A stretch of 64,000 bases of DNA from Diabrotica undecimpunctata (taxonomy: Eukaryota; Arthropoda; Insecta; Coleoptera; Chrysomelidae), in contig NC_092806.1 of the NCBI RefSeq assembly GCF_040954645.1, positions 79,109,141 to 79,173,140 on the forward strand, read 5' to 3'. A model generated the notes under the pieces. That model saw nothing but the letters and a program-made list of their open reading frames with translations, searched no databases and had not been told where the DNA came from. Numbering within the stretch: the stretch's first letter is position 1; each line of letters starts with the position of its first letter. Position numbers and translations under genes: made by a program. Below, in pieces: positions 15,590-28,742 of this stretch.

Positions 15590-16807
15590 ATTGGATTGGA
15601 TGCGTCGAAGTGTACGACCTTCTTGGCAAGACATTAGTGCATGAAGTCAAGTGTTACTGGAGCCAATGGAATTGCCTAGTGCTAAAAGATGATCTTCTGT
15701 ATGGAACATTTGAGAACGATGATGGTACAGAAACTAAGCTTCAGTTGATTGTACCTAAAAGTAAAGTGTCAGAAGTATTACGTCAGTTGCATGACGGTAC
15801 ATCAAGTGGACACTGGTATTAGGAAGACTCTGCAAAAGGTTCGAGAATGGTTCTATTGGGTGAACTGTAAAGATGATGTAAGAATATGGTGAGGAAAATG
15901 TGAACTGTGTGCAACCAGTAATGGTCCAGTTGGTAAAAAGAGGGCACCCATGAAACAGTACAATGTTGGTAGTCCTATGGAAAGAGTAGCAATCGAAATT
16001 GCAGGTTCACTTCCAGAGACGAATGATGGAAATAAATATATCCTGGTAGCCATGGATTATTTTACGAAATGAACTGAGGCCTATGCGATACCAAATCAAG
16101 AAGCTGCTACCGTTGCAGAGGTACTTGTTGAAGAATTCTTTAGCCGATTTTGTGTTTACTTGAAGATCCACTCCGACCAAGGGCGAAACTTTGAGTCAAC
16201 CGTTTTCCAAAACGTTTGTAAATTGATTGGTGAAATAAGAGCAGAACGACACCCCTGCATCCTCAATTAGATGGAATGGTCGAGAGGATGAATCGAACGA
16301 TGGGTAAACACCTGCACAAAGTTGTATCAGAACATCAAAGAGATTGGGACCAGCACATTCATTTATTCCTAATAGCCTACCGATCGGCCGTGAATGAAAC
16401 TACAGGCTAGACGCCAACCTGCCTGATGTTAGGTCGTGAAGTTCGTTTGCCCTGCGACTTAGAGTTTGGCTGCAGACCTTCCGAAGAACATGAAGTTAAA
16501 AATTAACAACATTCATGAATTTGCCCAAAAACACATCCAGTTAGCCAGTGACATAATGAAAGATCAATATGATTCTCGATGCAAGAGTGAAAGCTATGAA
16601 GTAGGTGATCTTGTTTGGCTTTATAATCCACAACGTCGTCGAGGCTTGTCTCCCAAGCTGCAAAGACAATGGGAAGGTCCGTATGAAATTAAAAAGAGAA
16701 TAAATGACGTAATATACCGAATTAATAAGTTGCCGAAACGTAAACCAAAAGTAGTTCACATAATTCGTCTTGCACCATATGCTGACAGAAAGAAGCAGAA
16801 TGAATGA
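15590..16807 (+). pseudogene. Gypsy integrase
   Basis: The HHCC region is recognisable at 15780-15920 (L-H-D-G-x2-S-G-H, later C-E-L-C-A). The core shows V-A-I-E-I-A-G at about 15985, where the first Asp is expected in the D-I-A-G position but reads Glu. Y-I-L-V-A-M-D-Y-F-T-K follows and then H-S-D-Q-G-R-N-F-E-S near 16170 (second Asp). Several stops follow and the Glu region is badly decayed. The C-terminal 16466-16807 frame is clean: D-Q-Y-D-S-R-C, G-D-L-V-W-L-Y-N-P-Q-R-R, S-P-K-L-Q-R-x-W-E-G-P-Y. Its stop TGA at 16805-16807 overlaps the ATG of the next ORF. Confidence 0.8.
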
Positions 16808-17475
16808 TGAAACAGAAGAAGCACGAGCCCCTCAACATGAGATCAAAGATGACAGGCGACCAAGCTTTAATGAATTTATGTCAAATTACGCAGAGAGAAA
16901 GAGTACTAGATTCGGCGTGACCACAGAAGTTCAGCAGGATCTTTTTAGTGTTCCGCATAACGTCTCTCTAGCCCACTGTGTTGCCCAAGATCTTGAGATG
17001 ACTAAAGGAATCTCATCCGTATTTTATAAGAAGTTCGGTCGTTTGGACTAGTTAAAAAATCAGCAGCCTAAAGTTGGAAGAGTACTGAGATTAGAAGATG
17101 GTCGTCGATCTTTGCTATATATGGTGACCAGGAAGTCGTATACAGACAGGGCAAGCTACGAGGATATATAGCGTGCTCTAACTAATTTGAAGAAAATCGT
17201 GTGCAATTATGACATCAAGAATTTGGCCTTACCCAAGATAGGCCATGCACTAGAAAATCTAGATTGGTAAGATTGTTAGAAGCATGCTTAAAGTGATCTT
17301 CCGAGAAACCAGCGTACGAATTACTGTGTGTTGCATTAATCCGAAGAGATGGTGTTCTTCAAAGACAGTAGACTCTTATTTCTTTCTGAGGGGTTCATGC
17401 AGAGCTGGAGAGTGCTGTAGATTCCGCCATACTGAGTCTTCATATAAAGTTGCTGATCGGGAAGTTCAGATCTAA
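16800..17475 (+). pseudogene. Accessory ORF: TARG1/OARD1-type macrodomain plus CCCH zinc finger
   Basis: The ATG at 16800 lies inside the end of integrase, overlapping its stop by 8 bases in another frame. About 40 charged, likely disordered residues come first. A macrodomain follows (about 16920-17325): G/Q-D-L-F-S-V-P, S-L-A-H-C-V-A, K-G-I-x3-F-x-K-K-F-G, K-V-G-R-V, Y-M-V-T-R-K, Y-x-D-x-A-S-Y-E and L-P-K-I-G-H-A-L-E-N-L-D-W, in the order of the ADP-ribosyl-glutamate hydrolase TARG1/OARD1. The usual G-C-G-L-D is G-H-A-L-E here. Stops at 17049 and 17169 and a frameshift near 17270 break it. The continuation ends in F-F-L-R-G-S-C-x5-C-x3-H, a CCCH finger whose first Cys reads Ser. The stop at 17473-17475 is 11 bases before the LTR. 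Confidence 0.75.
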
Positions 17476-17486
17476 GAGGGGAGCGG
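17476..17486 (+). promoter_or_regulatory. Polypurine tract
   Basis: GAGGGGAGCGG directly before the TGTAACG of the LTR, the expected plus-strand priming site for LTR-element reverse transcription. Confidence 0.6.
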
Positions 17487-17787
17487 TGTAACGAAATAGC
17501 CCATCTCTGTTGCGGGGTACGTGTTACAATTCTTAGAAGGATGAATCTCGAATATACAATCGATGGCATTTTCAATAGCGCCTGCCTTCGAGGCGCTTCC
17601 AACGGGAAGTCTAGAAATGGACTACTCCAGGTGATTCTAGAATAATACTTTTGGTATACATATGTATATATTTGTATATATGAACGTTGTTATGAGTTAG
17701 TTTAGTTGATAAAATATAATCGTGCTGTAAACTTATAAATACATATATTTATATAAATAACCGCTTATTTTATTTAAAGACGGTACA
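17487..17787 (+). repeat. 3' LTR of the macrodomain-bearing Gypsy element
   Basis: Begins TGTAACGAAATAG and ends CGGTACA. 301 bases, preceded by a purine tract. Immediately after it the reading changes to BEL/Pao RT, which fixes the right edge. The left LTR partner was not found in the window. Confidence 0.6.
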
Positions 17788-17799
17788 ATATGTATGTTT

Positions 17800-20700
17800 C
17801 ATTTATGGACGAATACATTTCAATAGGTCATATCTCTAAGATTGAGGAGCCGACAGATAATCAAGGAAAATCAGAATCTTCAAGGAAAATAGTCTCACTA
17901 CTCAACTGCGTGTAGTGTTCGATGGTTTTTGTCCTATCACCTCAGGTGTTTCGGTTAACGATCTTTAAATAGTCGGACCAGTCGTTCAAAATGATCTTAT
18001 ATCAAGTTTTTTAGGTTTAGTCATCACACATATGTGGTTTCTGCTGACATAGTCAAATTTCAAAATCGGCAAATTCTTGTTTGTTTCTCTCGAAGGAACA
18101 TTCAGCTTATACTATGGAGACGAGAGCCTTAGTGCCTATTCGCTGAACATGCTAACCTACCGTACCGCTTGCGCTAGCTTTCCTGCTACAAGATGTCTGC
18201 TTCAATTATCTCATGAAAATTGTGAACAGTATCCACAAACTCCAAAGATTATTAAAAATGTTTTCTACGTTGATGACCTCCTGACGGGGTCTGATTTATC
18301 TTTAGAGCTTTTTCATCGTTGTCAAGAAATTACTCGTATATTATCAGAAGGTTGTTTTTCGCTTCGAATGAGGGTTTTGAACGATCCTTCACTTCTTACG
18401 GATATTCAGGATTCTTTGGTCCCCTAAAATCTTCCGTTCTCGCTAGGTTCTCTTGAAATTAATAGAACTTTAATTCTACAGTGGCGTCCAAAATTAGACT
18501 TTTTTCAATTTCATATATCCTCTGACGCTCTCCCTAGAACGCTTACTAAAAGGTCTATACTTTCTGGGATATCTCACATATTCGATCCTCTTGGTCTTTT
18601 TAGCACAAAAATTGTTATTGTCATTATTGGTCTTATGACATATGCCTCAGAAACAAGATCCGACACAGCCACAACGCAAATGCTACTGGAAACGGCAGAG
18701 ATAAGAGTACTGAGAAGAATTAGAGAAGTGAAGACATTAGAAGAAAATGTAACGTACAGTGTATCAATGAATGGACACAAAATGGAAAAAAAATTTGAAT
18801 AACCACATAAGCAAAACGAAGGAGACCCATGTCGTCAAAATAGCAAGAGATAAGTCACCAACGACTGCGCAAAAGATGGAGTGACAACCTTCTATAGAGC
18901 TATTAATCTGCCAATGAACAAGCAGAATTGCTTATAAAGAGCAAGATTAAGAAGAATTGTCATTGTTCATTTCGGGATCAGCTTTGCCATTTTAACAATG
19001 TAAGAGTTCTTAGATATGATATTATTGCAAATTCTTTAACTATTAAGCTGCATGGCTTCTCTGACGCCAGCGCAGAATTCGATGGCGTCATTTATATTCG
19101 AAGTATTAATCAACAAGCTAATATATCGGTGCGTCTTTTCTTGCCAAGACAAGAGTATCTCCTCTAAAGAAAATCAGCCTTCTTCGGTTCGAACTTTGTA
19201 GATCTTTGATATTGTCACCGCTCGTGAAGAAAATCACAGAATCGCTCAGTCATCAATTTCATGATATTATTCTTTGGATAGACTCTATTATTGTCCTAGG
19301 TTGGATCAGAGCATTGCCACATATTCTTAAAACATTCGTGACTAATAGGGTGTCAGAAATTTAATTCATTTAGCACCTGAAGAGATGTCGTTAGCAAGGA
19401 TAATCCTGCGGAGATATTGTCCCGAGGTGTGAAATTCAGTCGACTTATGTCATCAACAATTTGGTGGCACCTTCCTCATGGAATTTCCTGTTAGTTGGTC
19501 GTTCCTAGTATTTAGCTTAAGCAAGATTTCTCTGAGACTAAGAAAGTTTTGCTTTAAGCAATCCTTTCTGTTCCAGAATTATAGTAATTTCCGGTTTCTA
19601 ACAAGAGTCATTGCTCATTGCTCCGAAATGGCTCTGGTTCAAGACGGATGGTTTTCGATTCTTTAATTACCATAGAGCTTCAAGTCTCTGTCACATTATT
19701 GCAAAGATAGTTCAAGCAGAGATATTTCCAAAGAAACTTCATAACCTTTCTAAGTGAAATTCGCTATCTTCTAAGAGTAAAATCCTCTCTTTAAATCCTT
19801 TTCTGGATAATGATGGCATAATCAGAGTAAGTGGTAGACTACGAAAACTCTAAATACGATTTCCATAAAAGGCATCAATACTTCTTCCTGTAGATCATCC
19901 TGTTACAACTATGATTTTTTGGTCGATATATCTTAGGTTGTTCTACGTCGTTTCTCATTTCTGTCGTTCGTGAATGTTTTTGGCCTATTTCAGGTGGACC
20001 TTTTGCGAAACAGGTTGTTGTTCAATGTATACGCTGTTTTCGTGCCGTGCCGATCCTTCTCAGTGTACGCCCATGATGGGAGATTTTCCTGAATCTAGAG
20101 TAAATACATATAATTTGCAATTACGGAAGTGGACTATGCAGGCTCATTGATTTTTAAAACAAGACAAGGTAGAAACCAGGTACTTACAAGGCTTACGTCA
20201 GTTTTTTTATTTGTCTAGCTACTAAAGCGATACCGCTTTAACACGATTTATAAATCGAAGAGAAAAGCCTCTCTAAATTATGTCTGACAATGGTACGAAC
20301 TTTGTAGGTTACCATAGTTAACTTAAACGTCTCAGTAAGTTTATTAAATCTATTGAAATACAAATTTCGGAATCATGCTGCATTGGTGAAATCGATTGGT
20401 AACTTATTCCTTCACATTCTTCTCATTTCGATGGAATATGGGAGGCTGTAGTAAAATTTATGAAATCTCATTTAAAAAGAATCATTACCGGATCTCATTT
20501 AGAATTCTCTTATGAAGACTTATATATACTAAATAGACTATACTAAATTCACGCCCTTTAAATCCTACGTCCTCCGATTCTTCAGACCTTTTACCTATAA
20601 TCCCCGCTTACTTTCTGATTGGAAGATCCGTAGACTCCATACCAGAAGTAGACGTTTCTTGTTTCAACCCACTTCGGTTATCAAGATTTGAACATCTTCA

Positions 20701-21000
20701 GCAACTTCGTCAACTTTTTTGGGCGAAGATGGTCTTTGGAGTTTGTTTCGAAGATGCAGCAGAGACAAAAGTGGAAGGTGAATTAATTCTAAATTAAGGT
20801 TGATGCTCTTGTTCTAATAAAAAGCAAGCACCTCTTCTCCAGTGGTCCATTGGACGTGTGGAAAATTTTCATCAAGGAGCTGACATCTGTAAGGTTGTCA
20901 CACTTACAACATCCAAAGAACTCATCCGTGTAGCAGTTGTGAACCTTTGGACACCGGGAGACATTGAGCAGTCTTAAATTTCCCGCCTTACATGGCGTAG
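17800..21000 (+). pseudogene. BEL/Pao pol remnant: RT, RNase H, integrase
   Basis: RT begins F-M-D-E-Y-I-S-I-G-H and continues through V-F-D-G to catalytic Y-V-D-D at 18266-18277. I-S-H-I-F-D-P-L-G-L precedes the RTE insertion. After it comes L-H-G-F-S-D-A-S-A, the RNase H entry, near 19045, then I-L-W-x-D-S-I-I-V-L-x-W-I-R. The integrase zinc-binding region is near 19800-20050, and the core has V-D-Y-A-G at about 20135 (first Asp), M-S-D-N-G-T-N-F at about 20280 (second Asp) and G-I-W-E-A at about 20437 (Glu). The tail has Q-Q-R-x-K-W-K near 20760. Many stops and shifts. Confidence 0.8.
18626..18955 (+). mobile_element. RTE-type LINE 3' scrap inserted in BEL/Pao, 9-bp target duplication
   Basis: ATTGTCATT occurs at 18617-18625 and 18956-18964, exactly flanking the insert. 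The insert begins at the I-x-T-Y-A-S-E-T-R stretch of the RTE thumb and ends with the G-A-T-T-A-A-G-A-A-G-A tail. It has several stops and shifts. Confidence 0.8.
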
Positions 21001-21025
21001 GTTGACCACAGCGCCCAAGAAACAA

Positions 21026-21840
21026 TTTAGCAGTTAGTGTACGTTTATTATTGGTGATATTTTCGTGATTTCTTTACAGAGAAAAAACTATTATTACGTT
21101 TCTCGATTGTCAAATGTAAAATTTTATTCAAATTATGTTAAATGTAAATTAATAATGAGGAATGGAGTAGAGTGATTTTGTTCATAATATGTTAAAATAA
21201 TCATTTATTAAAATAGGTTTTCGAGAAATAGTTTATGTTGTGTTTTTGATCGCTAGTTTTAACTGAAGGTGACATAGGGGGAGAGTTGTGACAAAGAATT
21301 TTTGAAGTCTCCCAGTATGTCCAAAGTGTGCCAAATATTATACCTATAATAATTTTTACAACAAAATGCCTTACTATTACAAAAAGAAAACTGATAGAAC
21401 TATATGTCCCATTAACATGAGAGGGGCTGTTGACCAAATGTTGAACTGAGGCACTTTAAGAAAAATTGTCTTTTAACAATTAGCAGTATATTTCACGAGT
21501 TAACACCAACTACAACAAATAAAGGTACATATATGAAATTGCGACGGAAAAGTGCATAAAGATTGCCGAGCGTTGAGAGATGAAAACCGCCTCAAAATAC
21601 TGGTTTACTGGTTTTGTGCATAGGAATCCAACATTGCCACTACTTAAACCCGAAGCAACCTCTCTTCGAAGAATGACAAGTTTCAATCGACATAATTTAA
21701 ATTTTTTTTAAGATAAATTGGAGTAAGTCATAAACCGATGACTTCTTTAATTTAGATAAAGTAAGTTTTCAAAGCAAGAAATATTACTTAAAAGGTGCTT
21801 ATTTATGCATTTCTTTTTATATAATTTAATCCGGAGTGAC
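21026..21840. other. No gene seen (AT-rich)
   Basis: May contain the 3' LTR of the decayed BEL/Pao element, but I could not define its ends. The short frames here show no domain. Confidence 0.5.
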
Positions 21841-22165
21841 AACGATACCGAAACTGGAGTTCGGCATTGAATGAGCCACCGAAAGGCGTGTTTATTTTGG
21901 TCTCAACAAATTTGCAAATTTTATGCAGTAATTATAACAGTTTATTTATAAATAGTTAAGTGACAATTACATGAAACACCAGTAAGTGAACACATCATAT
22001 TAATTTTCAATAATATAACGTGATCAACCAGTTTTTGGTTAATTTTTAATTTAACAATTATCAATAAGATACGACTCAAGAAACATTATTCCAGTTTTAC
22101 TACCTGTTTGATTACTAGGCAGGTCCGTATTATTTTTAAACAGATGTTCCGTGTTAAAATCAAAA

Positions 22166-23460
22166 ATGGAACCTAATATTCAGAGTCTCTCTAACATACC
22201 ACAAGTATCGCAATTACAGACAAATACCAATAAAACCTATTCATCAGCAGCTTCTACACAATTTCCCTCAAAACACCAAGCAATTGTCTTCAGCGCTTTA
22301 GAAAATACTTGACTGCAAGATTACTTAATTCCTTTGGGTAACCTAATTTATCCCAAAAATATTATATTTTCCTCCCGACTGTCCAATAATCGGATTTGCA
22401 TGTACCTTGCAAACAAAAAAATTGTGGACGAATTCATGCAAAACCATGGACACATACAAATCCAGAACAATATTGTACAAGCTAGAAGATTAATCTCACC
22501 AGCGGAACGTATTGTTTTTAAAACGTATGTCCAACAATACCATACAGTCTGTTAGTTGATTATCTACAAAGTATTGGACTTAATATGGTCTCTCCTGTCA
22601 CTTTTCTAAAAATCAGTTCAACCCTTCCCGAATATAATCATATTTTAAGTTTCAGCAGACAAATATATGTCAGTCCCCATAATATCTCCTTACCCGACTC
22701 ATTCACCTTAGACTTCGATAATACAACATATCGAATATTCTTATCTCAAGAAAATATGGCCTGTTATAACTGCAAAAAGTCTGGACATATCGCCACCAAC
22801 TGTCCCGATAAACTAGAATCAACAACAAATTTAATTGATTCTAATAACAGTCAATCTACTACTCCTTTCTCCCCTAACATCATGCCTCAACCTGCATCAA
22901 CATCCATATCAAACGAACAAATTTCCGTCCAAGAAAAATTAGCAAATAATCTGAGCAATCCTAATGGTTAAGAAGAAGTTAACACCATGGAAAGCTGCAA
23001 AGTAATCAATATCGATCTTCAGCCACAACGTAGTATCAATGATGTTCTTTCGTCTCCAGAAACAACTCATACAGAAAAATCATTTGCTGTACCTACATCC
23101 AAACCTAGAGTCAAGAAAGTTAAAAGCAACGAGGAGCATACATGCATAAAATCAACAAAATCATATGACCTTGAACCTGCCAAAGACTTTATCCAAAATC
23201 ATTTACCCACATTTGTTCTCAATTTTGACCAATTAAATCTACTTCTAAGCAATGTTATCGGCGTGTAAGATCCTTCTAACATAATTCAAGAGTTTACTTC
23301 TGACCTTTTGGGATTAGTTCATATGTTAACTAAAGTTCATCCGCAACTAAAAGATAGATCAACCAAACGTTATATCACCTTCTTAAGAAAGAAAATCCTC
23401 CGACACTTGGGTAACGACATCTCTGAATCCGAGGGCGAGTCATCTCAGGTTAACCCGTAA
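22166..23460 (+). pseudogene. I-type LINE ORF1 (RNA-binding, zinc knuckle)
   Basis: The start ATG at 22166 opens a Gln/Ser/Thr-rich N-terminus. A stop at 22311-22313 and two shifts near 22555-22590 and 22970-22990 break the frame. A nucleic-acid-binding fold is suggested by I-C-M-Y-L-A-N-K-K-I-V. The zinc knuckle C-Y-N-C-K-K-S-G-H-I-A-T-N-C (C-x2-C-x4-H-x4-C) is intact at about 22759-22800. A stop at 23266-23268 is read past in the same frame to a natural stop at 23458-23460 after an acidic E-S-E-G-E tail. ORF1 proteins package LINE RNA. Confidence 0.75.
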
Positions 23461-23489
23461 ATTCATATTTTTCGTATATAATACAATTC

Positions 23490-24458
23490 ACTAAACTACT
23501 GCAATGGAATATAAATGGATTTTTCCATCGACTTCCAACCTTACAAAAACTTATTTCTGAATTCTCTACCGAAATAATATGTCCCCAAGAAACAAATTTA
23601 AACCCCCAAAAAAACTATAATTCTAAATATTTTAACATTTTTAGAAAAGATAGAGTACATGACAATCATTTCTTTTCAGGTGGTGTTATGACACTTGTCA
23701 AAAAATCTTTGGTTGCAAATGTTTTTCCTGTCAATAGTAACATTGAAACTATAGTTATAGAGATCACCGCTCCCGTTCCAATTTTTATTTGTAACATTTA
23801 CCTTCCATCTAGTTCTTCAGCTACATATGAAAATTTAAAAAGCCTTATCGAACAGATACCCTCTCCTCGAATCATCGTAGGTGATTTTAACGGTCATAAC
23901 TTTATTTGGGGATCTAAGCGTACTGATCATAGAGGAAAACTTTTAGAAAAGGTAATGCAGGATCTTCAATTAAATTTTCTAAATGATGGTTCACCTACAA
24001 GATTTAACATCTGCACTGGAGAATCCTCCGTGATAGATTTAAGCTTCTGTGATCCAGGTCTTGCTCCGCGTCTCTCTTGGAATGTTCTCGAGTATACTTA
24101 TGGTAGCGACCATCACCCTATTACCATTGAGAATCTCTCAGGTCAGCCTTGCCCAATATCCTTCTTGCCCAAATGGAATATAAATTCGGCTAAGTGGATC
24201 GATTTTGAAAATTATATAGATAAGGCTTTGGAGAGTCTTATACTGAATGATAATATAAACGATTCTTTAGGTACTTTTAATAGTGTCATCCTGCAGAGTG
24301 CGGAGCTCTTCATCGGTAAAACAAAGCCCATTAAAAATCATGTTCCTGTGCCTTGGTGGAATTCGGAGTGTAACGAAGCAGTACGTGCCAGCAAAACAGC
24401 TTTTAATAGATTTAAGAAGCATAAAACACTCGAAAATAAAATTAACTACAAAAAATGA
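23490..24458 (+). pseudogene. I-type LINE ORF2, endonuclease domain
   Basis: The apurinic-endonuclease-like domain begins with L-L-Q-W-N-I-N-G and continues C-P-Q-E-T-N (active-site Glu region; usually L-Q-E-T), G-G-V, I-C-N-I-Y-L-P, I-V-G-D-F-N-G-H-N (catalytic Asp/Asn), the D-L-S-F-C block and G-S-D-H-H-P-I (catalytic Asp-His). These residues make the target nick for LINE insertion. The frame is clean from 23490 to 24458 and ends in the W-W-N-S-E-C-N linker just before a frameshift. Confidence 0.82.
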
Positions 24459-27170
24459 AGGCTAGAGCACAACGTTTAATAAATCAAACAAAAAAATCCA
24501 GTTGGGCCCAATATGTCTCTAGCATTAACAGCTCCATTCCTGTAAGAGAAGTATGGAAGAAAATACGTAAAATTTCTGGTATAAAGGAGTCATCCCTAAT
24601 ATCTAGTCTCAAAATAGGTAATCAAATTGTCACCTCTCCTCTTGAAATTGTTAATACATTAGCTAAAAACTACAGAGAAATGTTTTCCAATGAAAATTTT
24701 GACCCTGGAAAATAAACTAGAGGCCGAAAGGTCTAACCTCTATTTAGAAAACTATAACATTCCATTAAACGCTCCTCTCACGTTACAAGAACTAAACAAC
24801 TCACTGAACGATCTAAAAGAAACAAGTCCTGGGCCTGACGATATCACAAGTATTTTCTTAAAGCACCTACCCACTTCCGCTAAAAATTACATGCTTCAAT
24901 TATTTAACTTCATTTGGCAGCGACACCAGTACCCATCTGTTTGGTCAAAATCTATCATTCTCCCATTTCTCAAAAGTCAAAAATCTCGTCTAGACCCCAA
25001 CTCCTATAGACCGATAAACCTAACTTGTGCAATGGGCAAGCTACTAGAAAAAATTATTAACTCAAGGCTGATTTGGCATCTAAAAAAATTCGAACTTACT
25101 TATAAACGAACAAAATGGTTTCCGACAAAACCGATCCGGGATAGACAACATATTAGACCTGGAAAGTGATATTCACGAATCTCTGGCAACAAAACAGCAT
25201 TGTATCGCAGTATTTTTTGACTTAAGAAAAGCATTTAATACATTTTGGAGATTCAACATTTTAAAAAAGCTGCAGTCATGGAACGTTCGTGGAAATTGCC
25301 TTCATTTTATTAAGAACTTTCTAGAAAACAGATCTTTTCGTGTAAGAGTTAACAACTTCTATTCCGAAATGCAGGAGGAAGAAAACGGTATCCCTCAAGG
25401 CTCAATTATTAGTCCTACACTTTTCTTAATTGCTATTAATGACATAATCAAGAACCTCAAAAAACCTTTAAAAGCACGTTTATATGCAGATGACTTGGTG
25501 GTTTACGTAAAAGGAAAAGATATTAATTTAACTTCAACAATTTTGCAAACTTTCTTACAAAAACTCGAAAAGTGGTCTCGCGATACTGGTTTTCAATCTC
25601 GGTTACAAAAACCGTTGGTATGGTATTCTCAAAAAAGAACTTCTCAAATAATCCCAATCTCAAGTTTTTCAATACATCGCTATCCTTCAAATCATGTGTA
25701 AAATTCTTAGGTATGTGGTTTGATAATCAACTTACTTGGAAAGAACATATTAGACAATTGGTTTTGACTTGTCATAAGAAACCTAACCTAATGAGAACAC
25801 TGTCAATTAGATTTTGGGGCTCTGATCTCTCTACCTTACTTACAATCTACAGAACTCTAATTAGATCAAAAATTGATTATGGATCAATCGCTTACGCCTC
25901 TGCTTCCCCCACATTGTTAAAACAACTAGACTCTATTCACAACACAGCACTTAGACTCTCTCTTGGCGCATTTCGAACGTCACCGGTGGAAAGTTTATAT
26001 TCTGAAAGTGGGGAGCCTTCAGTATATCACCGCCGAATTTCCTTAACACTTTCACACGCAACGTCAATAGCCTCAAATGTAAACAAACCTCTATTTAATA
26101 ATACGTTCACTAATAAATATATAAATCTCTTTACCAATAGTACCAAACATAAGCCTTACTATGAGCGAGTACGGTGTTACCTGAGATGTCTTAATATAGA
26201 ATTCCCAATTACCTTTCCAATCAATATTAAAAGCCCCTCTCCTTGGAAAATTAATACCCCAAATTTAAATACTTGTCTAACCCAATACAACAAACATATT
26301 AACTGTTACGCAGAGATTAAGAATAATCTAGATCTAATTCTCCGTCCGCATTACGAACATTGCTATAAAATCTTTACAGATGCATCTAAGTGTGATAAAG
26401 GAGTAGGTGCTGCATTCGTTACTCCAAGCGATACATATCAATTTCGTCTTCCAACCTTCTTTTCGATTTTCTCCGCTGAGCTCTATGCAATGTTAAAAGT
26501 TATCATGCATATAAATTCTAATAACATTCCTAACTTTGTTATCTTAAGTGACTCACTAAGCGCCCTTCAAACCCTTAAACAGATCTATCCTAAAGGTTCC
26601 CTTGAGAAACTGATAAAACTAGAACTCATGAAGGCTCAAGAAAATTCTAGGAGTATCAGATTTATATGGATTCCATCCCACATTGGCATTGCTGGCAACG
26701 AAAGTGCAGACCAGTGCGCGAGTGAAATTGCTAAATGTGTCGATATAGAAAAAGCCGAGAATCGAAATACCGCGAGTGATATAAAAGCCTTTATAAAAAA
26801 TTGAGTTTTGTGCAAGTGAAAAAACGAATGGCAATCTTCTCAAACATCACTGAAGCAAATTAAAAATGACGTTACAGCTTGGCAACTCTCAACCAGGAAC
26901 AGAAGAGAACAATTGGTGATAACTAGATTACGAATTGGACACACGAGACTTACTCACTCATATTTACTGTCCAAAAGTGATCCACCTATTTGTGAAACAT
27001 GTAATGTACAAATAACCGTTAACCATTTATTAATTGAATGTCATAGATTTGCCAATTTTCGTCGTACATTTAATATACATAACAGTTTAAGTAATTTATT
27101 AGGCACTAATTTTTCTGTTATTAATATCGTAAATTTCTTAAAATATATAGGAATATTTTATAAACTCTAA
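24455..27170 (+). pseudogene. I-type LINE ORF2: RT, RNase H and zinc knuckle
   Basis: Broken into pieces by shifts near 24455, 24710, 25130, 25660 and 26805. RT motifs: G-P-D-D-I-T, S-Y-R-P-I, an F-F-D-L-R-K-A-F segment at about 25215, G-I-P-Q-G-S-I-I-S-P and catalytic Y-A-D-D at about 25485. RNase H: F-T-D-A-S at about 26380, S-A-E-L-Y-A, S-D-S-L-S-A and S-H-I-G-I-A-G-N-E-S-A-D at about 26678-26712. The zinc knuckle is C-E-T-C-x7-H-x4-C near 26990-27045. It ends in a run of hydrophobic residues at the stop 27168-27170. Confidence 0.85.
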
Positions 27171-27256
27171 TTTTGTAATTCTGTAGCCGCCGCTAATAAC
27201 CATTATGGTGGATGCGGCTGTAATTTCTAAATAAAAAAAAAACAATACCGAAACTG

Positions 27257-28475
<1,219 letters not shown>

Positions 28476-28742
28476 CACGACCCGACTATAGCTCCTCTTT
28501 TCAAAATGCGGTTATAAGTCGTCTTCTAGAAGGAGTGAATATCTTTAAAATATTATTCGTGTATATTAAATTTTTTGCAATTCTTATAATGTATCGAAAA
28601 TAAAAACATTATAATTTTTTATACAATTACCAAATTAAAACCAATTGGTCTTCCATCTAAAATTACTATACATACCTCCTCCAATGTATATTAAATTAAC
28701 AAAATAAATCTTTCTGCTATTCAAAATATACGTCAAAACTAC

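Larger units (their letters stand above)
15120..17787 (+). mobile_element. Decayed Ty3/Gypsy element with macrodomain/CCCH accessory ORF
   Basis: Order on the plus strand: gag tail with a damaged CCHC knuckle, an abrupt join to the end of RNase H, integrase (about 15590-16807), an accessory ORF overlapping the integrase stop (16800-17475), a purine tract and a 301-base 3' LTR. Protease, RT and most of RNase H are deleted. Stops and shifts are frequent, so it is old. Confidence 0.82.
17788..21025 (+). mobile_element. Decayed BEL/Pao element, plus strand, 5' part missing
   Basis: Starts inside RT immediately after the Gypsy LTR and runs through RNase H and integrase to a pol C-terminus near 21000. 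It carries an RTE-type insertion (18626-18955). It is far more decayed than the BEL/Pao at 53.2-62.6 kb and belongs to a different lineage. Its LTR could not be delimited. Confidence 0.8.
21857..27240 (+). mobile_element. Full-length I-type LINE with 16-bp target-site duplications
   Basis: AACGATACCGAAACTG at 21841-21856 and AACAATACCGAAACTG at 27241-27256 flank the element, with one mismatch in 16. The 5' UTR (about 310 bases) is followed by ORF1 (22166-23460), ORF2 (about 23490-27170), a short 3' UTR and an A-rich tail at 27231-27240. ORF2 has endonuclease, RT, RNase H and a C-terminal zinc knuckle, the layout of I-group LINEs. Both ORFs carry stops and shifts, so the copy is dead but complete in length. 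Confidence 0.9.
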
